In this document: in pieces, positions 1 through 8,556 of the stretch
How the letters are laid out: each line of letters opens with the position of its first letter
How positions within the stretch are numbered: the first letter of the stretch is position 1
Assembly (NCBI RefSeq): GCF_016587355.1
Contig: NZ_BNJF01000003.1
Coordinates: forward strand, 1,025,026 to 1,089,025
From: Ktedonospora formicarum
Lineage (GTDB): Bacteria; Chloroflexota; Ktedonobacteria; Ktedonobacterales; Ktedonobacteraceae
Length of the DNA stretch: 64,000 nt
Reading direction: 5' to 3'
Program-made: the position numbers and the translations under genes
The notes under the pieces: generated by a model
Told to the model about the DNA's origin: nothing
The model's input: only the letters and a program-made list of their open reading frames with translations
The model's database searches: none

Positions 1-1427
1 GTGAAGGGGAACGCCGAGCACCTGCGCATACTGGAAGACTGGATGCGTAGCTATCACCCGGAGAAGCTCTTTGATGAACAGGGCAAACTCATATCAGAAC
101 TGGCTCAACTGGCCCCGAAGGCGAGCGGCGCATGGGAGCCAATCCTCATGCCAATGGGGGCTATCTACTCAAAGACCTGAATCTTCCCCCCTTCGTCGAT
201 TACGCCATTGATGTGAAGAAGCCTGCCACCGAGCATCATGAGTCAACGCGTCAGCTAGGCAAGTGGATGCGTGATATCTTCACCAACAATAAGGAGGAGC
301 GCAACTTCCTGCTATTCTGTCCCGACGAGACCAACTCGAACCGCCTGGGGAACATCTTCGAGGTCGAGAACCGCCGCTTTGTGGAACCGATTATCAGCGA
401 TGACGACAATCTCGCGCCCGATGGTCGCGTCATGGAGGTCCTGAGCGAGCATCTCTGTCAGGGCTGGCTAGAAGGCTATTTGCTGACCGGGCGGCATGGC
501 ATCTTCGCGACCTATGAGGCGTTCGCGATGGTGTCGGCCTCAATGACGACGCAGCATACCAAGTGGCTCGAAGAGGGCGTCAAGCTCCCCTGGCGTCAGG
601 ATATCGCCTCGCTCAATATTCTGCTCACCTCGACTTGCTGGCGCAATGACCACAATGGCTTCAGCCATCAGGGTCCCGGCCTGATCGATACCGTGCTCTC
701 GAAGAAGGGCAATGTCGCGCGCATCTACCTGCCACCTGATGCTAACTGCCTGCTCTCGGTCGGAGACCACTGTCTGCGCAGTCGCAACTATGTCAACCTG
801 ATCGTCATTGATAAGCAACCGCAGTTGCAATGGCTCAACATGCAGGATGCCATCGACCACTGCACGCGCGGCTTCTCAACATGGCATTGGGCCAGCAATG
901 CTAAAAATGTTGAGCCTGATGTGGTGCTGGCTTGCGCAGGCGACATTCCAACATTGGAGACAGTAGCGGCGGCGTGGTGGTTGCGCCAGCACATCCCCGA
1001 ACTAAAAGTGCGCGTCGTCAACGTCGTTGACCTCATGACACTCTATCCGCCCTATCTACACCCACATGGCATGGACGAAGCGACCTTCGAGGCGCATTTC
1101 ACCGCCGATAAGCCGGTTGTCTTCGCCTTCCACGGCTACCCCCGCGCCATTCACGAAATCATCCACGGGCGCGCCAATGCCCCACGCTTCCATGTGCGCG
1201 GCTTCAACGAGGAGGGCACGACCACCACTCCCTTCGATATGGTGGTTCTCAACTCTATGAGTCGTTACCACCTGTGTATCGAGGCCCTGCGCCGCTCGCC
1301 GCGTGTTCGCTCGCTTGCCGCGCCACTCATACAGGAGTGCAACGATCAACTCTCCAAGCACCATGCTTATGTTCGTAGCCACCTCGAAGATATGCCAGAG
1401 ATTCGTGATTGGGTCTGGACCGACTAA
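1..1427 (+). CDS. xfp: Phosphoketolase, C-terminal part with a frameshift; 5' end outside window
   Basis: Xylulose-5-phosphate/fructose-6-phosphate phosphoketolase, a thiamine-diphosphate enzyme that splits sugar phosphates to acetyl phosphate plus an aldose phosphate. The readable 431 residues from the ATG at 132 hold family blocks: ATYEAF, DHNGFSHQGPG, YLPPDANCLLSVGDHCLRS and GTTTTPFDMVVLN. Bases 1-120 in frame 1 encode the preceding family sequence (HLRILEDWMRSYHPEKLF, ending LAPK). The continuation GERRMGANPHANGG is in frame 3, so one G seems to be missing at about 120-121. The full protein is normally about 790-800 residues, so the N-terminal half lies upstream of the window. The family name is safe. 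Whether the frameshift is real or a sequencing error is open. Confidence 0.9.
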
Positions 1428-1701
1428 GGGTAAGCATATCGAATGCGTACATCAGAGTCAGGGGTGCCTGAAATTTCGCGCCATCCCCTGACACTGATGC
1501 TATACTATCCCCACTTATACTCACTCATCCATAATAAACAAAAAGGGTGAATACTATACCGCAGATATGAAGGGGCTGCTATCCGTCTGGTATACTTCTC
1601 ACATTGAGTGACCATGAGGGAAAAACCACCTGTGAGTGGGCAAGGGCAGCATTCAGTCGAGCCGTAAAATGTGAAAAGAGAGCAGGAGACAAGAAGGTGT
1701 G

Positions 1702-2697
1702 ATGCGTGAATTACCTGGCATAGTAGAGAAAGACCTGCGAGCCTGTGTGCAGGATCAATATGATTTGACATCGACGCGTTTTGAATTTCTTCCTCTGGGA
1801 CATGATTATAACGCAGGCGTATATCAAGTAGTGAGCGCGCAGGGAGAGGCGTATTTGCTCAAAGTAACCACTCGCTTACTCTATGAACCATGTTGTCTGG
1901 TTCCAGCGTATCTAAAAGATCAGGGAATCAAGTCTGTCGTGGCTCCTCTTCCAACCAGGAATGGCGCTCTGTGGACGAAGCTTGGGGACTGGACAGTGCT
2001 CCTCTACCCCTGGATCAGCGGGGAGTGCAGCTTAACAGGGATGACGAATACCCAGTGGACGGAGGTAGGAAGCATCTTCCGGCACATTCACCAGATAAGC
2101 CTACCCGCTGTGGGGTTTGAGTCGCTACGCAGGGAGCGCTTTGATCCAACGGAGTATCTCCAATGGATACGCACCTTTGAGACGCAACACTTAGAGGAAA
2201 CCAACGGCGCAAGTGCCGCGCAGCGCGCATTTCGCACCTCCTGGAAGTACCACCTGCCCACGATTCATACGGCTGTGAGTATGCTAGAAACACTGGCAGA
2301 GACACTCCAGGCGCAAACCTTCCCTTACGTCATCTGTCATGCCGACCTGCACGCGAGAAATCTGATTCGTGATCAAGCGGGTCTTGTGTTTGTCATCGAT
2401 TGGGATGAAGTGATGCTCGCCCCTAAAGAACGTGATTTTATCTTTATCAGAGAGCCACACGCTGGCGCTTTTTTTCAAGGGTACGCCAACGCCGAAATAG
2501 ATTGGAGCCTCCTCACCTACTATCTCTGGGAACGGGTCACGCAAGATGTGATCTATTTGGCCCAAAATGTGTGTTTTCGAGACGATTGGACCGAAGAAAC
2601 CAGGGCACAGGTCACGCAGACATTTCATGACTCCCTAAAACCGGACGCAAATAATCTTCGCGCAGCCTCCGAGGCAAGCGCACGCCTCACCATCTAA
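1702..2697 (+). CDS. APH/homoserine-kinase-like phosphotransferase
   Basis: Aminoglycoside-phosphotransferase-fold enzyme of about 331 residues that would transfer phosphate from ATP to a small molecule; the substrate cannot be told. The catalytic loop reads CHADLHARN (Brenner motif HxDxxxxN) and is followed by the metal-binding VIDWDE. The N-lobe begins with a typical YNAGVYQV...LLKV stretch. A GTG at 1699 is also possible, but the ATG at 1702 sits better behind the purine-rich AGAAGG. It stands alone and ends just before a long hairpin. It could be a resistance kinase or a metabolic kinase such as a homoserine or choline kinase relative. Confidence 0.85.
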   Translation: MRELPGIVEKDLRACVQDQYDLTSTRFEFLPLGHDYNAGVYQVVSAQGEAYLLKVTTRLLYEPCCLVPAYLKDQGIKSVVAPLPTRNGALWTKLGDWTVLLYPWISGECSLTGMTNTQWTEVGSIFRHIHQISLPAVGFESLRRERFDPTEYLQWIRTFETQHLEETNGASAAQRAFRTSWKYHLPTIHTAVSMLETLAETLQAQTFPYVICHADLHARNLIRDQAGLVFVIDWDEVMLAPKERDFIFIREPHAGAFFQGYANAEIDWSLLTYYLWERVTQDVIYLAQNVCFRDDWTEETRAQVTQTFHDSLKPDANNLRAASEASARLTI

Positions 2698-2723
2698 CCT
2701 CATCTCTCTCATCTTCTCTCCAG

Positions 2724-2783
2724 ATAAAGCCAAATAATACATACAGGGTCCAAGCGAACCTTGTATGTATTATTTGGCTTTAT
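2724..2783 (+). terminator. 21-bp perfect inverted repeat after the phosphotransferase gene
   Basis: Arms 2724-2744 and 2763-2783 are perfectly complementary over 21 bp, with an 18-nt loop. The stem is AT-rich and lies just after the stop codon, so it probably acts as a terminator or mRNA-end stabiliser. There is no clear U-tract. Confidence 0.6.
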
Positions 2784-3022
2784 GCTATGCATGCAAATCT
2801 GTGCTCAGGGCTCTGGTCGCGCGCGTGATTCTCTAGAGGGTAGAGCCGCAGATATCTATTTTAACTACTTTAGCTCAATCTATTATGCAACCCTTTGACT
2901 TATAGAGGGAATGTAATGAATAATAGAGGGAGAGCATATCCACTGGCTCTCTCTGGCGAGAGCCAGCACACGGCGTTCTTAACGGGGTGTAACGATACAC
3001 TCGACAGCAACGAGGGCATACT

Positions 3023-3703
3023 ATGGAAAACAGTACACCTGATTTGACCTGGCTCATAGAGCATATCCTTCCGAAAGGCGAACTCTTAATTGTGCAGAGT
3101 CCTTCCTGTGTTGGCAGGTCACTGTTGCTATTAGACTGGGCTTTCTGCCATGCAACGGGCAAGCCCTGGTTTGGACATCATGTAGGTTCCGGTTCGGTCG
3201 CATACTGCTCCTCCGAAAAGCTACAAGGCCTGGGGGGCAGAGCGCGAGCATGGTACACAACCTATGAATCCGAAATCGACTTGCCTGTCTCTCAGACCCC
3301 CATTTCTTTCTATGAGCTCGGCACACTTTCTGACGACAATTATTTTATCGCGACTGAGCAGCTAACCGAGGAGATCGCGGCCCTTCCCGAGACTCCTTCG
3401 CTGATTGTACTGGATGTGCTCACCACTGATGAGCGTAAGGCACGCGTCCTGGCCTATCGTCTCTGGCAGCAATTTGGCACGACCGTCTTGCTGACATCAA
3501 CAAGTGGCACATACGATAATATAGTGCAGCTTATACCTCTTGAGCAGAGCTCAGAGCAGCGCTTTCTCCTTCGCCTACCGAGCAAGTATAGCGCTCCCCC
3601 TCTACAACTCAGGCTGCAATCGGTGTCGCCGTCCGATAAAGACTTCCCTCTTGCGGATGCGACCTCCTATATTATCGAGTGTGAAGGTCAGCAGTCTGCC
3701 TGA
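3023..3703 (+). CDS. RecA-like (AAA_25-type) ATPase domain protein with altered Walker A
   Basis: Single-domain P-loop protein of 226 residues resembling the RecA/RepA-like ATPases often annotated as AAA family. The opening LIEHILPKGELLIVQSP leads into a P-loop that reads SPSCVGRSLL, so the usual Lys is Arg. Walker B looks like LIVLDVLT. The stretch GKPWFGHHVGSGSVAYCSSE matches the family pattern of a cofactor loop followed by a strand ending in an acidic residue. ATG at 3023 follows GAGGG. No partner gene is adjacent. Arg in place of Lys suggests weak or no ATP hydrolysis, so the role is unclear. Confidence 0.65.
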   Translation: MENSTPDLTWLIEHILPKGELLIVQSPSCVGRSLLLLDWAFCHATGKPWFGHHVGSGSVAYCSSEKLQGLGGRARAWYTTYESEIDLPVSQTPISFYELGTLSDDNYFIATEQLTEEIAALPETPSLIVLDVLTTDERKARVLAYRLWQQFGTTVLLTSTSGTYDNIVQLIPLEQSSEQRFLLRLPSKYSAPPLQLRLQSVSPSDKDFPLADATSYIIECEGQQSA

Positions 3704-3752
3704 CGAAGAATACATGGTTATTCGTCTCCGTAGCTTTCTTTTCTTCGGCGTT

Positions 3753-3794
3753 TATGGCATACTACCAAATATTTGTTGACAGGAGTATGCCATA
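3753..3794 (+). promoter_or_regulatory. Inverted repeat over the lrp start, candidate auto-operator
   Basis: Arms TATGGCATACT (3753-3763) and AGTATGCCATA (3784-3794) are perfect 11-bp complements with a 20-bp spacer. The right arm covers part of the ribosome-binding site and touches the start codon. A dimeric regulator such as Lrp binding its own gene is the simplest reading. Confidence 0.55.
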
Positions 3795-4285
3795 TGGTAC
3801 AAGATAAACGCAATGGATCGCCTGGTGGCCTGGACGAGATCGACAAGGAGCTTCTAAGGCTCTTGCAGGACGATGGCAGGTTATCAAACGTGGAGATTGC
3901 CAGGAAAGTCAATCTCTCTCCACCCGCTACCCACGCGCGCATACGCAGCCTGGAACAGCGAGGATATATCCAGAAGTACACGGCTCTTCTGGATCGGGAG
4001 AAGGCAGGCTATGACCTTGTTTGCTTTGTGCTGATTAGCCTGCAAGTGCATCAGTATCAGATGGTGGAAAAGTTTCGCGCGGCTATTCTGGCCCTGCCAG
4101 AGGTGCTGGAATGCCATCACCTGACGGGCGATTATGATTATTTGTTAAAGGTCGCCTTTCGCAATCACAAAGATATCGAGCAGTTTGTGATGACGAAGTT
4201 GATGCCCATTCCTGGCATGTCCCACATTCATACCAGTCTCGTACTCTCAGAGGTCAAGTTCACGACGACTCTACCTCTGGAGTAG
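3794..4285 (+). CDS. Lrp/AsnC family transcriptional regulator
   Basis: Feast/famine regulator of 163 residues. The N-terminal winged HTH reads LDEIDKELLRLLQDDGRLSNVEIARKVNLSPPATHARIRSLEQ, and a C-terminal RAM domain (about residues 75-160) carries the ligand-binding HHLTGDYDYLLKV block. The ATG at 3794 is preceded by AGGAG at 3781-3785; the longer reading from a TTG at 3773 has no such site. It lies upstream of threonine aldolase on the same strand, across a strong hairpin, so control of amino-acid metabolism including that gene is plausible but inferred. An 11-bp inverted repeat flanks its start. Confidence 0.9.
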   Translation: MVQDKRNGSPGGLDEIDKELLRLLQDDGRLSNVEIARKVNLSPPATHARIRSLEQRGYIQKYTALLDREKAGYDLVCFVLISLQVHQYQMVEKFRAAILALPEVLECHHLTGDYDYLLKVAFRNHKDIEQFVMTKLMPIPGMSHIHTSLVLSEVKFTTTLPLE

Positions 4286-4337
4286 GAAAGCTTTCCAGCG
4301 TTTCATGGGCCCTCAGTGCTCAAGCGCTTCGCAGGTT

Positions 4338-4384
4338 CAAGGGGTGGGCGAGTTTGCTTATGGCAAACTTGCCCACCCCCTTGA
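4338..4384 (+). terminator. Strong hairpin between lrp and ltaE
   Basis: A stem of about 20 bp with GGGGTGGGC in its left arm (4338-4357) pairs with 4363-4384 around a short loop. It has no U-run, but its stability and place suggest it ends the lrp transcript. Confidence 0.6.
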
Positions 4385-4450
4385 CCGCCATCTGCGATGG
4401 CGAGAAGTGGCTGACTTCTTACACTGCTACAGGAGAAAATACATTTATTT

Positions 4451-5527
4451 ATGACGGATAGCATTACCATAGATCTTTATAGCGATACAGTCACCAAACC
4501 AACTCTGGCTATGCGCCGCTATATGTGCGACGCCGAAGTGGGCGATGAGCAACTTGGCGAGGACCCAACGGTCAATCGCTTGCAAGAAATGGTCGCCGAA
4601 CTGCTTGGGAAAGAGGCCGCGCTCTTTCTCCCCTCTGGCACCATGTGTAATCAGGCCGCGTACGCCGTCCATTGCCAACCCGGCGACGAGATAATTATGG
4701 ATCGGACCGCGCATCCCCTGCACTTTGAGGGCGGCGGTCCAACGACCCTTCGCGGCATCCTGGTGCAGCCTGTGGACGGAGATCATGGTATCTTCACAGC
4801 CGAGCAGGTTCGTGAAGCCCTGCACACTCGCAGCCGCTACCAGCCTCGAAGCAAGCTTATCTCGATAGAGCAGACGGCGAACCTTGGCGGCGGTCGTTGC
4901 TGGCCCCTGGAGACCATTCGCGAAGTCTGCGACGTCGCGCATAGCAATGGGCTGGCAACACATATGGATGGCGCGCGCCTCTTGAACGCGGTCGTCGCCA
5001 CGGGCATTCCGGCGCGGGAGTACGCACGTAGCTTCGATAGCCTCTGGCTCGACCTGAGTAAGGGGCTGGGCGCGCCGGTTGGGGGCGTCCTTGCGGGTTC
5101 CGAGAGCTTTATCCGCGAGGCGTGGCGCTATAAACAACTCCTGGGTGGCTCCATGCGCCAGGCTGGCATCATCGCGGCGGCTGGTATCTATGCCCTGGAG
5201 CATCATGTAGAGCGGATGGCGGAGGACCACGAAAACGCGAAATTGCTGGCTCAGGGTCTGGCGCAATTGCCGGGCGTGCGTGTCAATCCCAACGAGGTTG
5301 AGACGAACATCGTGATCTTTGACGTGGCGGAGACGGGCCTAAGTGGGGAGCAGTTCGCGCGCCAGATGATCCGTGAGCATGGAGTGCGTTTCAGCCAGTT
5401 TAGCCTTATGGGGCCTGCCATCATTCGTGGTATCACACATCTGGGCATCACACGCGAAGATATCACCACCGCCCTGCGAGCCACAGAACAGATCGTGCGC
5501 TCCGCCTCCCTTCAGGCCGTGGGCTAA
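4451..5527 (+). CDS. ltaE: Low-specificity L-threonine aldolase
   Basis: PLP enzyme of fold type I that splits L-threonine or L-allo-threonine to glycine and acetaldehyde. At 358 residues it has the family's usual length. The start DLYSDTVTKPT and GDEQLGEDPTVN are signature blocks. The PLP-binding lysine is K204 in LDLSKGLGAPVGG, and HMDGARL near residue 171 supplies the aspartate and arginine of the cofactor site. The family's active-site histidine region is present as TAHPLHFEGGGP. The gene is monocistronic as far as seen, downstream of an Lrp regulator, and followed by intergenic palindromes. Confidence 0.92.
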   Translation: MTDSITIDLYSDTVTKPTLAMRRYMCDAEVGDEQLGEDPTVNRLQEMVAELLGKEAALFLPSGTMCNQAAYAVHCQPGDEIIMDRTAHPLHFEGGGPTTLRGILVQPVDGDHGIFTAEQVREALHTRSRYQPRSKLISIEQTANLGGGRCWPLETIREVCDVAHSNGLATHMDGARLLNAVVATGIPAREYARSFDSLWLDLSKGLGAPVGGVLAGSESFIREAWRYKQLLGGSMRQAGIIAAAGIYALEHHVERMAEDHENAKLLAQGLAQLPGVRVNPNEVETNIVIFDVAETGLSGEQFARQMIREHGVRFSQFSLMGPAIIRGITHLGITREDITTALRATEQIVRSASLQAVG

Positions 5528-5543
5528 ACATTATTGGTAGGAT

Positions 5544-5572
5544 GCCGCTGCTAAAGCGACGCGGCTACATAT
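5544..5572. repeat. Intergenic 30-bp repeat, copy 1, plus a half copy
   Basis: These 29 bp are identical to 54291-54319 and, in reverse complement, to part of 54430-54459. A near copy lies at 29109-29138. The core is GCTGCTAAAGCGACGCGG. A half copy (GCCGCTGCTAAAGC) follows at 5606-5619. See findings for the whole family. Confidence 0.8.
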
Positions 5573-5707
5573 CCCCCTCGGTTCCGTGGTGCCGTGGGGC
5601 CTGGTGCCGCTGCTAAAGCAAAAAAACGAATAAGAAACGATCCAGGCAGAGTATGCGTGCTCAGAGTAGTAGGGAAGATCGCACGCGTGTTATGAAGGAG
5701 GAAGGCT

Positions 5708-6871
5708 ATGCCTGGCTCGTTTCGCGTCTTTACGCTCGCTGGTATCGATATTCGCATTAATCTAAGCTGGATTATCATTCTGCTCTTACTGACTGTATCG
5801 CTCGCGGCTGGCTGGTTCCCCAGAGCCTTTCCTGGCTATAGCAGTGGAACATACTTCCTGCTGGGCCTGATCTCCTCAATTCTGCTCTTCGCCTCGGTAC
5901 TTCTGCATGAACTGGCGCACTCGCTGATGGCGCGCGCGCGGGGAATACCAGTGAAGGACATCACGCTCTTCATCTTCGGTGGAGTCTCAAACATCGAGCG
6001 TGAGCCGCGTAGTCCTGGGGCGGACTTTATGATCGCGGTCGTTGGGCCACTAATGAGCTTTGTCATAGGTGGCATTTGCTACGCGCTCTGGTACCTTATA
6101 ACACACCAGGCGAACAATCCACTGGCGGCAATCCTCCTCTACCTGGGCGCGACCAATCTGCTGCTTGGTATATTCAACCTCATTCCCGGCTATCCACTGG
6201 ATGGCGGACGCATCCTGCGCGCTATCATCTGGCGCTTTACGGGCAACATCAACCGCGCGACAAGTATTGCCGCGACCGTCGGCCAGATCGTCGCCTTCAG
6301 CTTTATCCTCTGGGGAATCTTCCTCTTCTTCAGTGGCAACGGCTTTGGGGGAATCTGGATCGCCTTCATTGGCTGGTTCATGTTGAGCGCGGCCCAGGGC
6401 GCACGCTATCAAAGCACCTATGAGGAGACCTTCAGCCATACAACCGTTGAGCAGGTCATGAGTCGCAATATCATCCTCATACCAGCCAACATCTCGCTAC
6501 AAAAGCTCATCGATGACTACATCCTGCCCCAGGGTTTACGCTCGGCGATGATTACCCAGGGCGAGCAGTTCGCGGGACTAATTACCCTGAGCGATATACG
6601 TCATATCCCGCGCGAGAAGTGGGCTACAACCCCCGTAGGCTTCGTCATGAAGCCCGTCTCACAACTCCAAGTCGTCACACCCAATCAGAGCTTGCGCGAT
6701 GTCGTCACTCTGTTGACCAGCCATAACATCAATCAGTTACCAGTGGTCGAGAATGGGCACCTGCTAGGCATCCTCAGCCGTGACACCGTTCTAAGAGCCC
6801 TTGAGGTTCGCCGTAGCCTCGGCCTCAATCGCCCCCCCGAACCAGACCAGACCCAGCGCGCGGAAGCGTAA
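5708..6871 (+). CDS. Site-2-type zinc metalloprotease (M50) with CBS pair
   Basis: Intramembrane protease of 387 residues. Residues 1-230 form about six membrane segments with the zinc motif HELAH at 67-71 and the third ligand in NLIPGYPLDGGR (D165). Residues 245-370 hold two CBS domains (TVEQVMSRNIILIP and PVGFVMKPVSQLQVV), which usually sense adenine nucleotides. The layout is that of the Rip3/SpoIVFB-like subgroup; the substrate is unknown and no anti-sigma factor is adjacent. ATG at 5708 is preceded by GAAGGAGGAAGG, a very strong ribosome-binding site. Confidence 0.92.
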   Translation: MPGSFRVFTLAGIDIRINLSWIIILLLLTVSLAAGWFPRAFPGYSSGTYFLLGLISSILLFASVLLHELAHSLMARARGIPVKDITLFIFGGVSNIEREPRSPGADFMIAVVGPLMSFVIGGICYALWYLITHQANNPLAAILLYLGATNLLLGIFNLIPGYPLDGGRILRAIIWRFTGNINRATSIAATVGQIVAFSFILWGIFLFFSGNGFGGIWIAFIGWFMLSAAQGARYQSTYEETFSHTTVEQVMSRNIILIPANISLQKLIDDYILPQGLRSAMITQGEQFAGLITLSDIRHIPREKWATTPVGFVMKPVSQLQVVTPNQSLRDVVTLLTSHNINQLPVVENGHLLGILSRDTVLRALEVRRSLGLNRPPEPDQTQRAEA

Positions 6872-6892
6872 AGAGCATCTCGCGGAAGTGGC

Positions 6893-6919
6893 ACGGCGTA
6901 GGCTGAAGCCCTACGCCGT
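6893..6919 (+). terminator. Hairpin after the M50 protease gene
   Basis: Arms ACGGCGTAGG (6893-6902) and CCTACGCCGT (6910-6919) pair perfectly, followed by a pyrimidine-rich CCCCTCCTTTA. The layout resembles the GTAGGC...GCCTAC intergenic repeats elsewhere in the window. Confidence 0.65.
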
Positions 6920-6952
6920 CCCCTCCTTTAACCCCTTACGATAATATTCTAA

Positions 6953-6989
6953 CCTGGAGAATGCACGGCTAATCTGTGCATTCTCCAGG
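6953..6989. terminator. 14-bp perfect hairpin before the SRPBCC gene
   Basis: CCTGGAGAATGCAC (6953-6966) pairs with GTGCATTCTCCAGG (6976-6989) around a 9-nt loop. It may be a second terminator for the protease gene or a leader element of the following gene. Confidence 0.5.
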
Positions 6990-7043
6990 CTATACTCTCT
7001 TCAAAGAGAACTTTAAAACTATATGAGAAGAGAGGATACAACC

Positions 7044-7523
7044 ATGAAACGCTTACATTGTGAGGCATCAGCCATCATTGACGCGACACCAGAGGTGGTG
7101 TACGGCATCATCTCCAATTATCTGGATACCGAGAAGGGGCATCCAGCCATCCTGCCACCAAAAAACTTTAAATCACTGGTCATAGAGGAAGGGGGGCAGG
7201 GGCTGGGAACTGTCTTTAGCGTGACCGCGAGCATGGGTGGCAGCGAGCAGAAGATGCGTATGCGTGTGAACAAAACTGAACCCGGACGCCTGCTTGTCGA
7301 GACCGACCTGGATCGCCCCCTTGTCACCACCTTCCGCAGTGAGCCCTACGAGGATGGACAGCGGACCCGTTTCACCATCACCACCGACTGGGAGGCACAC
7401 GCAGGTCTCATGGGCGTATTCGAAGCACTTATGGCACCCAGCATCATGCGCCGCGTCTACAACGAGGAACTTCAAAACCTAAACAAACTTGTGAGCACTG
7501 GCATTGTAATAAACCAGCGTTAG
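7044..7523 (+). CDS. SRPBCC (START-like) family protein
   Basis: Protein of 159 residues with the helix-grip fold of polyketide cyclases and lipid-transport proteins. The start EASAIIDATPEVVYGIISNYLDTEKGHPAILP is the typical first strand and helix of the family, and MRMRVNKTEPGRLLVETD and TTFRSEPYEDGQRTRFTITTDW give the later beta strands. The family binds a hydrophobic ligand, but no ligand can be named. The ATG at 7044 follows AGAGAGG; an earlier in-frame ATG at 7023 has no such site. It appears to stand alone. Confidence 0.8.
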   Translation: MKRLHCEASAIIDATPEVVYGIISNYLDTEKGHPAILPPKNFKSLVIEEGGQGLGTVFSVTASMGGSEQKMRMRVNKTEPGRLLVETDLDRPLVTTFRSEPYEDGQRTRFTITTDWEAHAGLMGVFEALMAPSIMRRVYNEELQNLNKLVSTGIVINQR

Positions 7524-7651
7524 AAGCAAAAACGCAGGGCATCGCAATATACTACAGAGTATGGCATAATTGGATCAAAGCGCTAAACTTATATTGATAT
7601 GCGTCTCTGTAGAAGCGAAAGGAGAGACGGCGTGCTTCCTTCTAATGAAGC

Positions 7652-8218
7652 ATGCCCGCCCTGGGATTTACCATGAACTCATCTATTCGTATCAACGCGC
7701 TGCTCGTAATGTTGGGAGGATTGGCCGCGCTTATTTGTTTTCTGCTTCTCCCCTTTGCCATGAACCCTTTCTATTTTCGTATGGATACCGCGCCTGGGCT
7801 CCTACTGCTGGATGGTACACGCCTGACAAGATATATGCAGATTCCCGACCTGAAGTACGATGGCACCTTTGGAGCGTTCATCGTAAGCTATGGGTCAATG
7901 TGGGCCATACCCATTATCTCTTTGATCATTGCGATGCTAGCATTAGTTTGGATATTGCGACGTCGGCCCACGCCCATCTTGCCTATTTTCTGTAGCATCC
8001 TATCAGTTATATTAATCATTGCGACGTTGCTGACGCTGGATGAATTTTTCGTGCTGGCACCAGGAACATTGAAATCAATGTTCACCCCCAATCCACTCTT
8101 TGGGTCGCTCGTTGGCCCTGGCTGGTGGGTTTGTATGGTTGGAGGGCTACTCGCTTTAATCGCGGGTATATTGGGCTTAGTGGGCAGTCTGCGTCGTTCC
8201 CGACCGGGGATAGTGTGA
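7652..8218 (+). CDS. Four-TM membrane protein of unknown function
   Basis: Hydrophobic protein of 188 residues (181 if it starts at the ATG at 7673) with four predicted membrane helices: about 10-33, 83-103, 109-130 and 158-180. A loop of about 50 residues between the first two helices likely faces outside. It ends with a basic tail (SLRRSRPGIV). I do not recognise a family. It lies just upstream of two tandem membrane-protein genes but is separated from them by over 300 bp, so it is probably an independent unit. Confidence 0.65.
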   Translation: MPALGFTMNSSIRINALLVMLGGLAALICFLLLPFAMNPFYFRMDTAPGLLLLDGTRLTRYMQIPDLKYDGTFGAFIVSYGSMWAIPIISLIIAMLALVWILRRRPTPILPIFCSILSVILIIATLLTLDEFFVLAPGTLKSMFTPNPLFGSLVGPGWWVCMVGGLLALIAGILGLVGSLRRSRPGIV

Positions 8219-8346
8219 AGTTCACATATCAGTTAGACGTGAAAAGAACAATTGGCCTATTTCCCCCTTGTAATATGTTTTATACACATGTAATCTTAAG
8301 ATATCACTTTGTGTCTTCTGATAATTACACCGTGGTTGTCAGGAGC

Positions 8347-8417
8347 GCTAGAGGCTTTGATGGATCAGGTTAGCTCCCTTGCCTGGTTGTAGTCTGACCG
8401 GGATCGCAGCCTTTAGC
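8347..8417 (+). ncRNA. Conserved structured 5' leader element, copy A
   Basis: The stretch 8219-8556 has no gene but holds a leader element that recurs at 9698-9774. Outer arms GCTAGAGGCT (8347-8356) and AGCCTTTAGC (8408-8417) pair over 10 bp with one G-U; inside, GGTTAG (8368-8373) pairs with CTGACC (8394-8399). A 37-nt run (8383-8419) is identical in both copies. This is a candidate cis-acting RNA; no known riboswitch class is recognised. Confidence 0.5.
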
Positions 8418-8556
8418 AACATAGTTTCATCGCACAAAACAAGCGCCTCCTTTCGCTCAGGATATCACTACCTGACGGGCAATACACGCTGATTCTACGG
8501 CATCAGCGTGTATCCCTCGGCAGGAAGTCGAGGGTCCAGAGAGGAAGGGCGCGACC

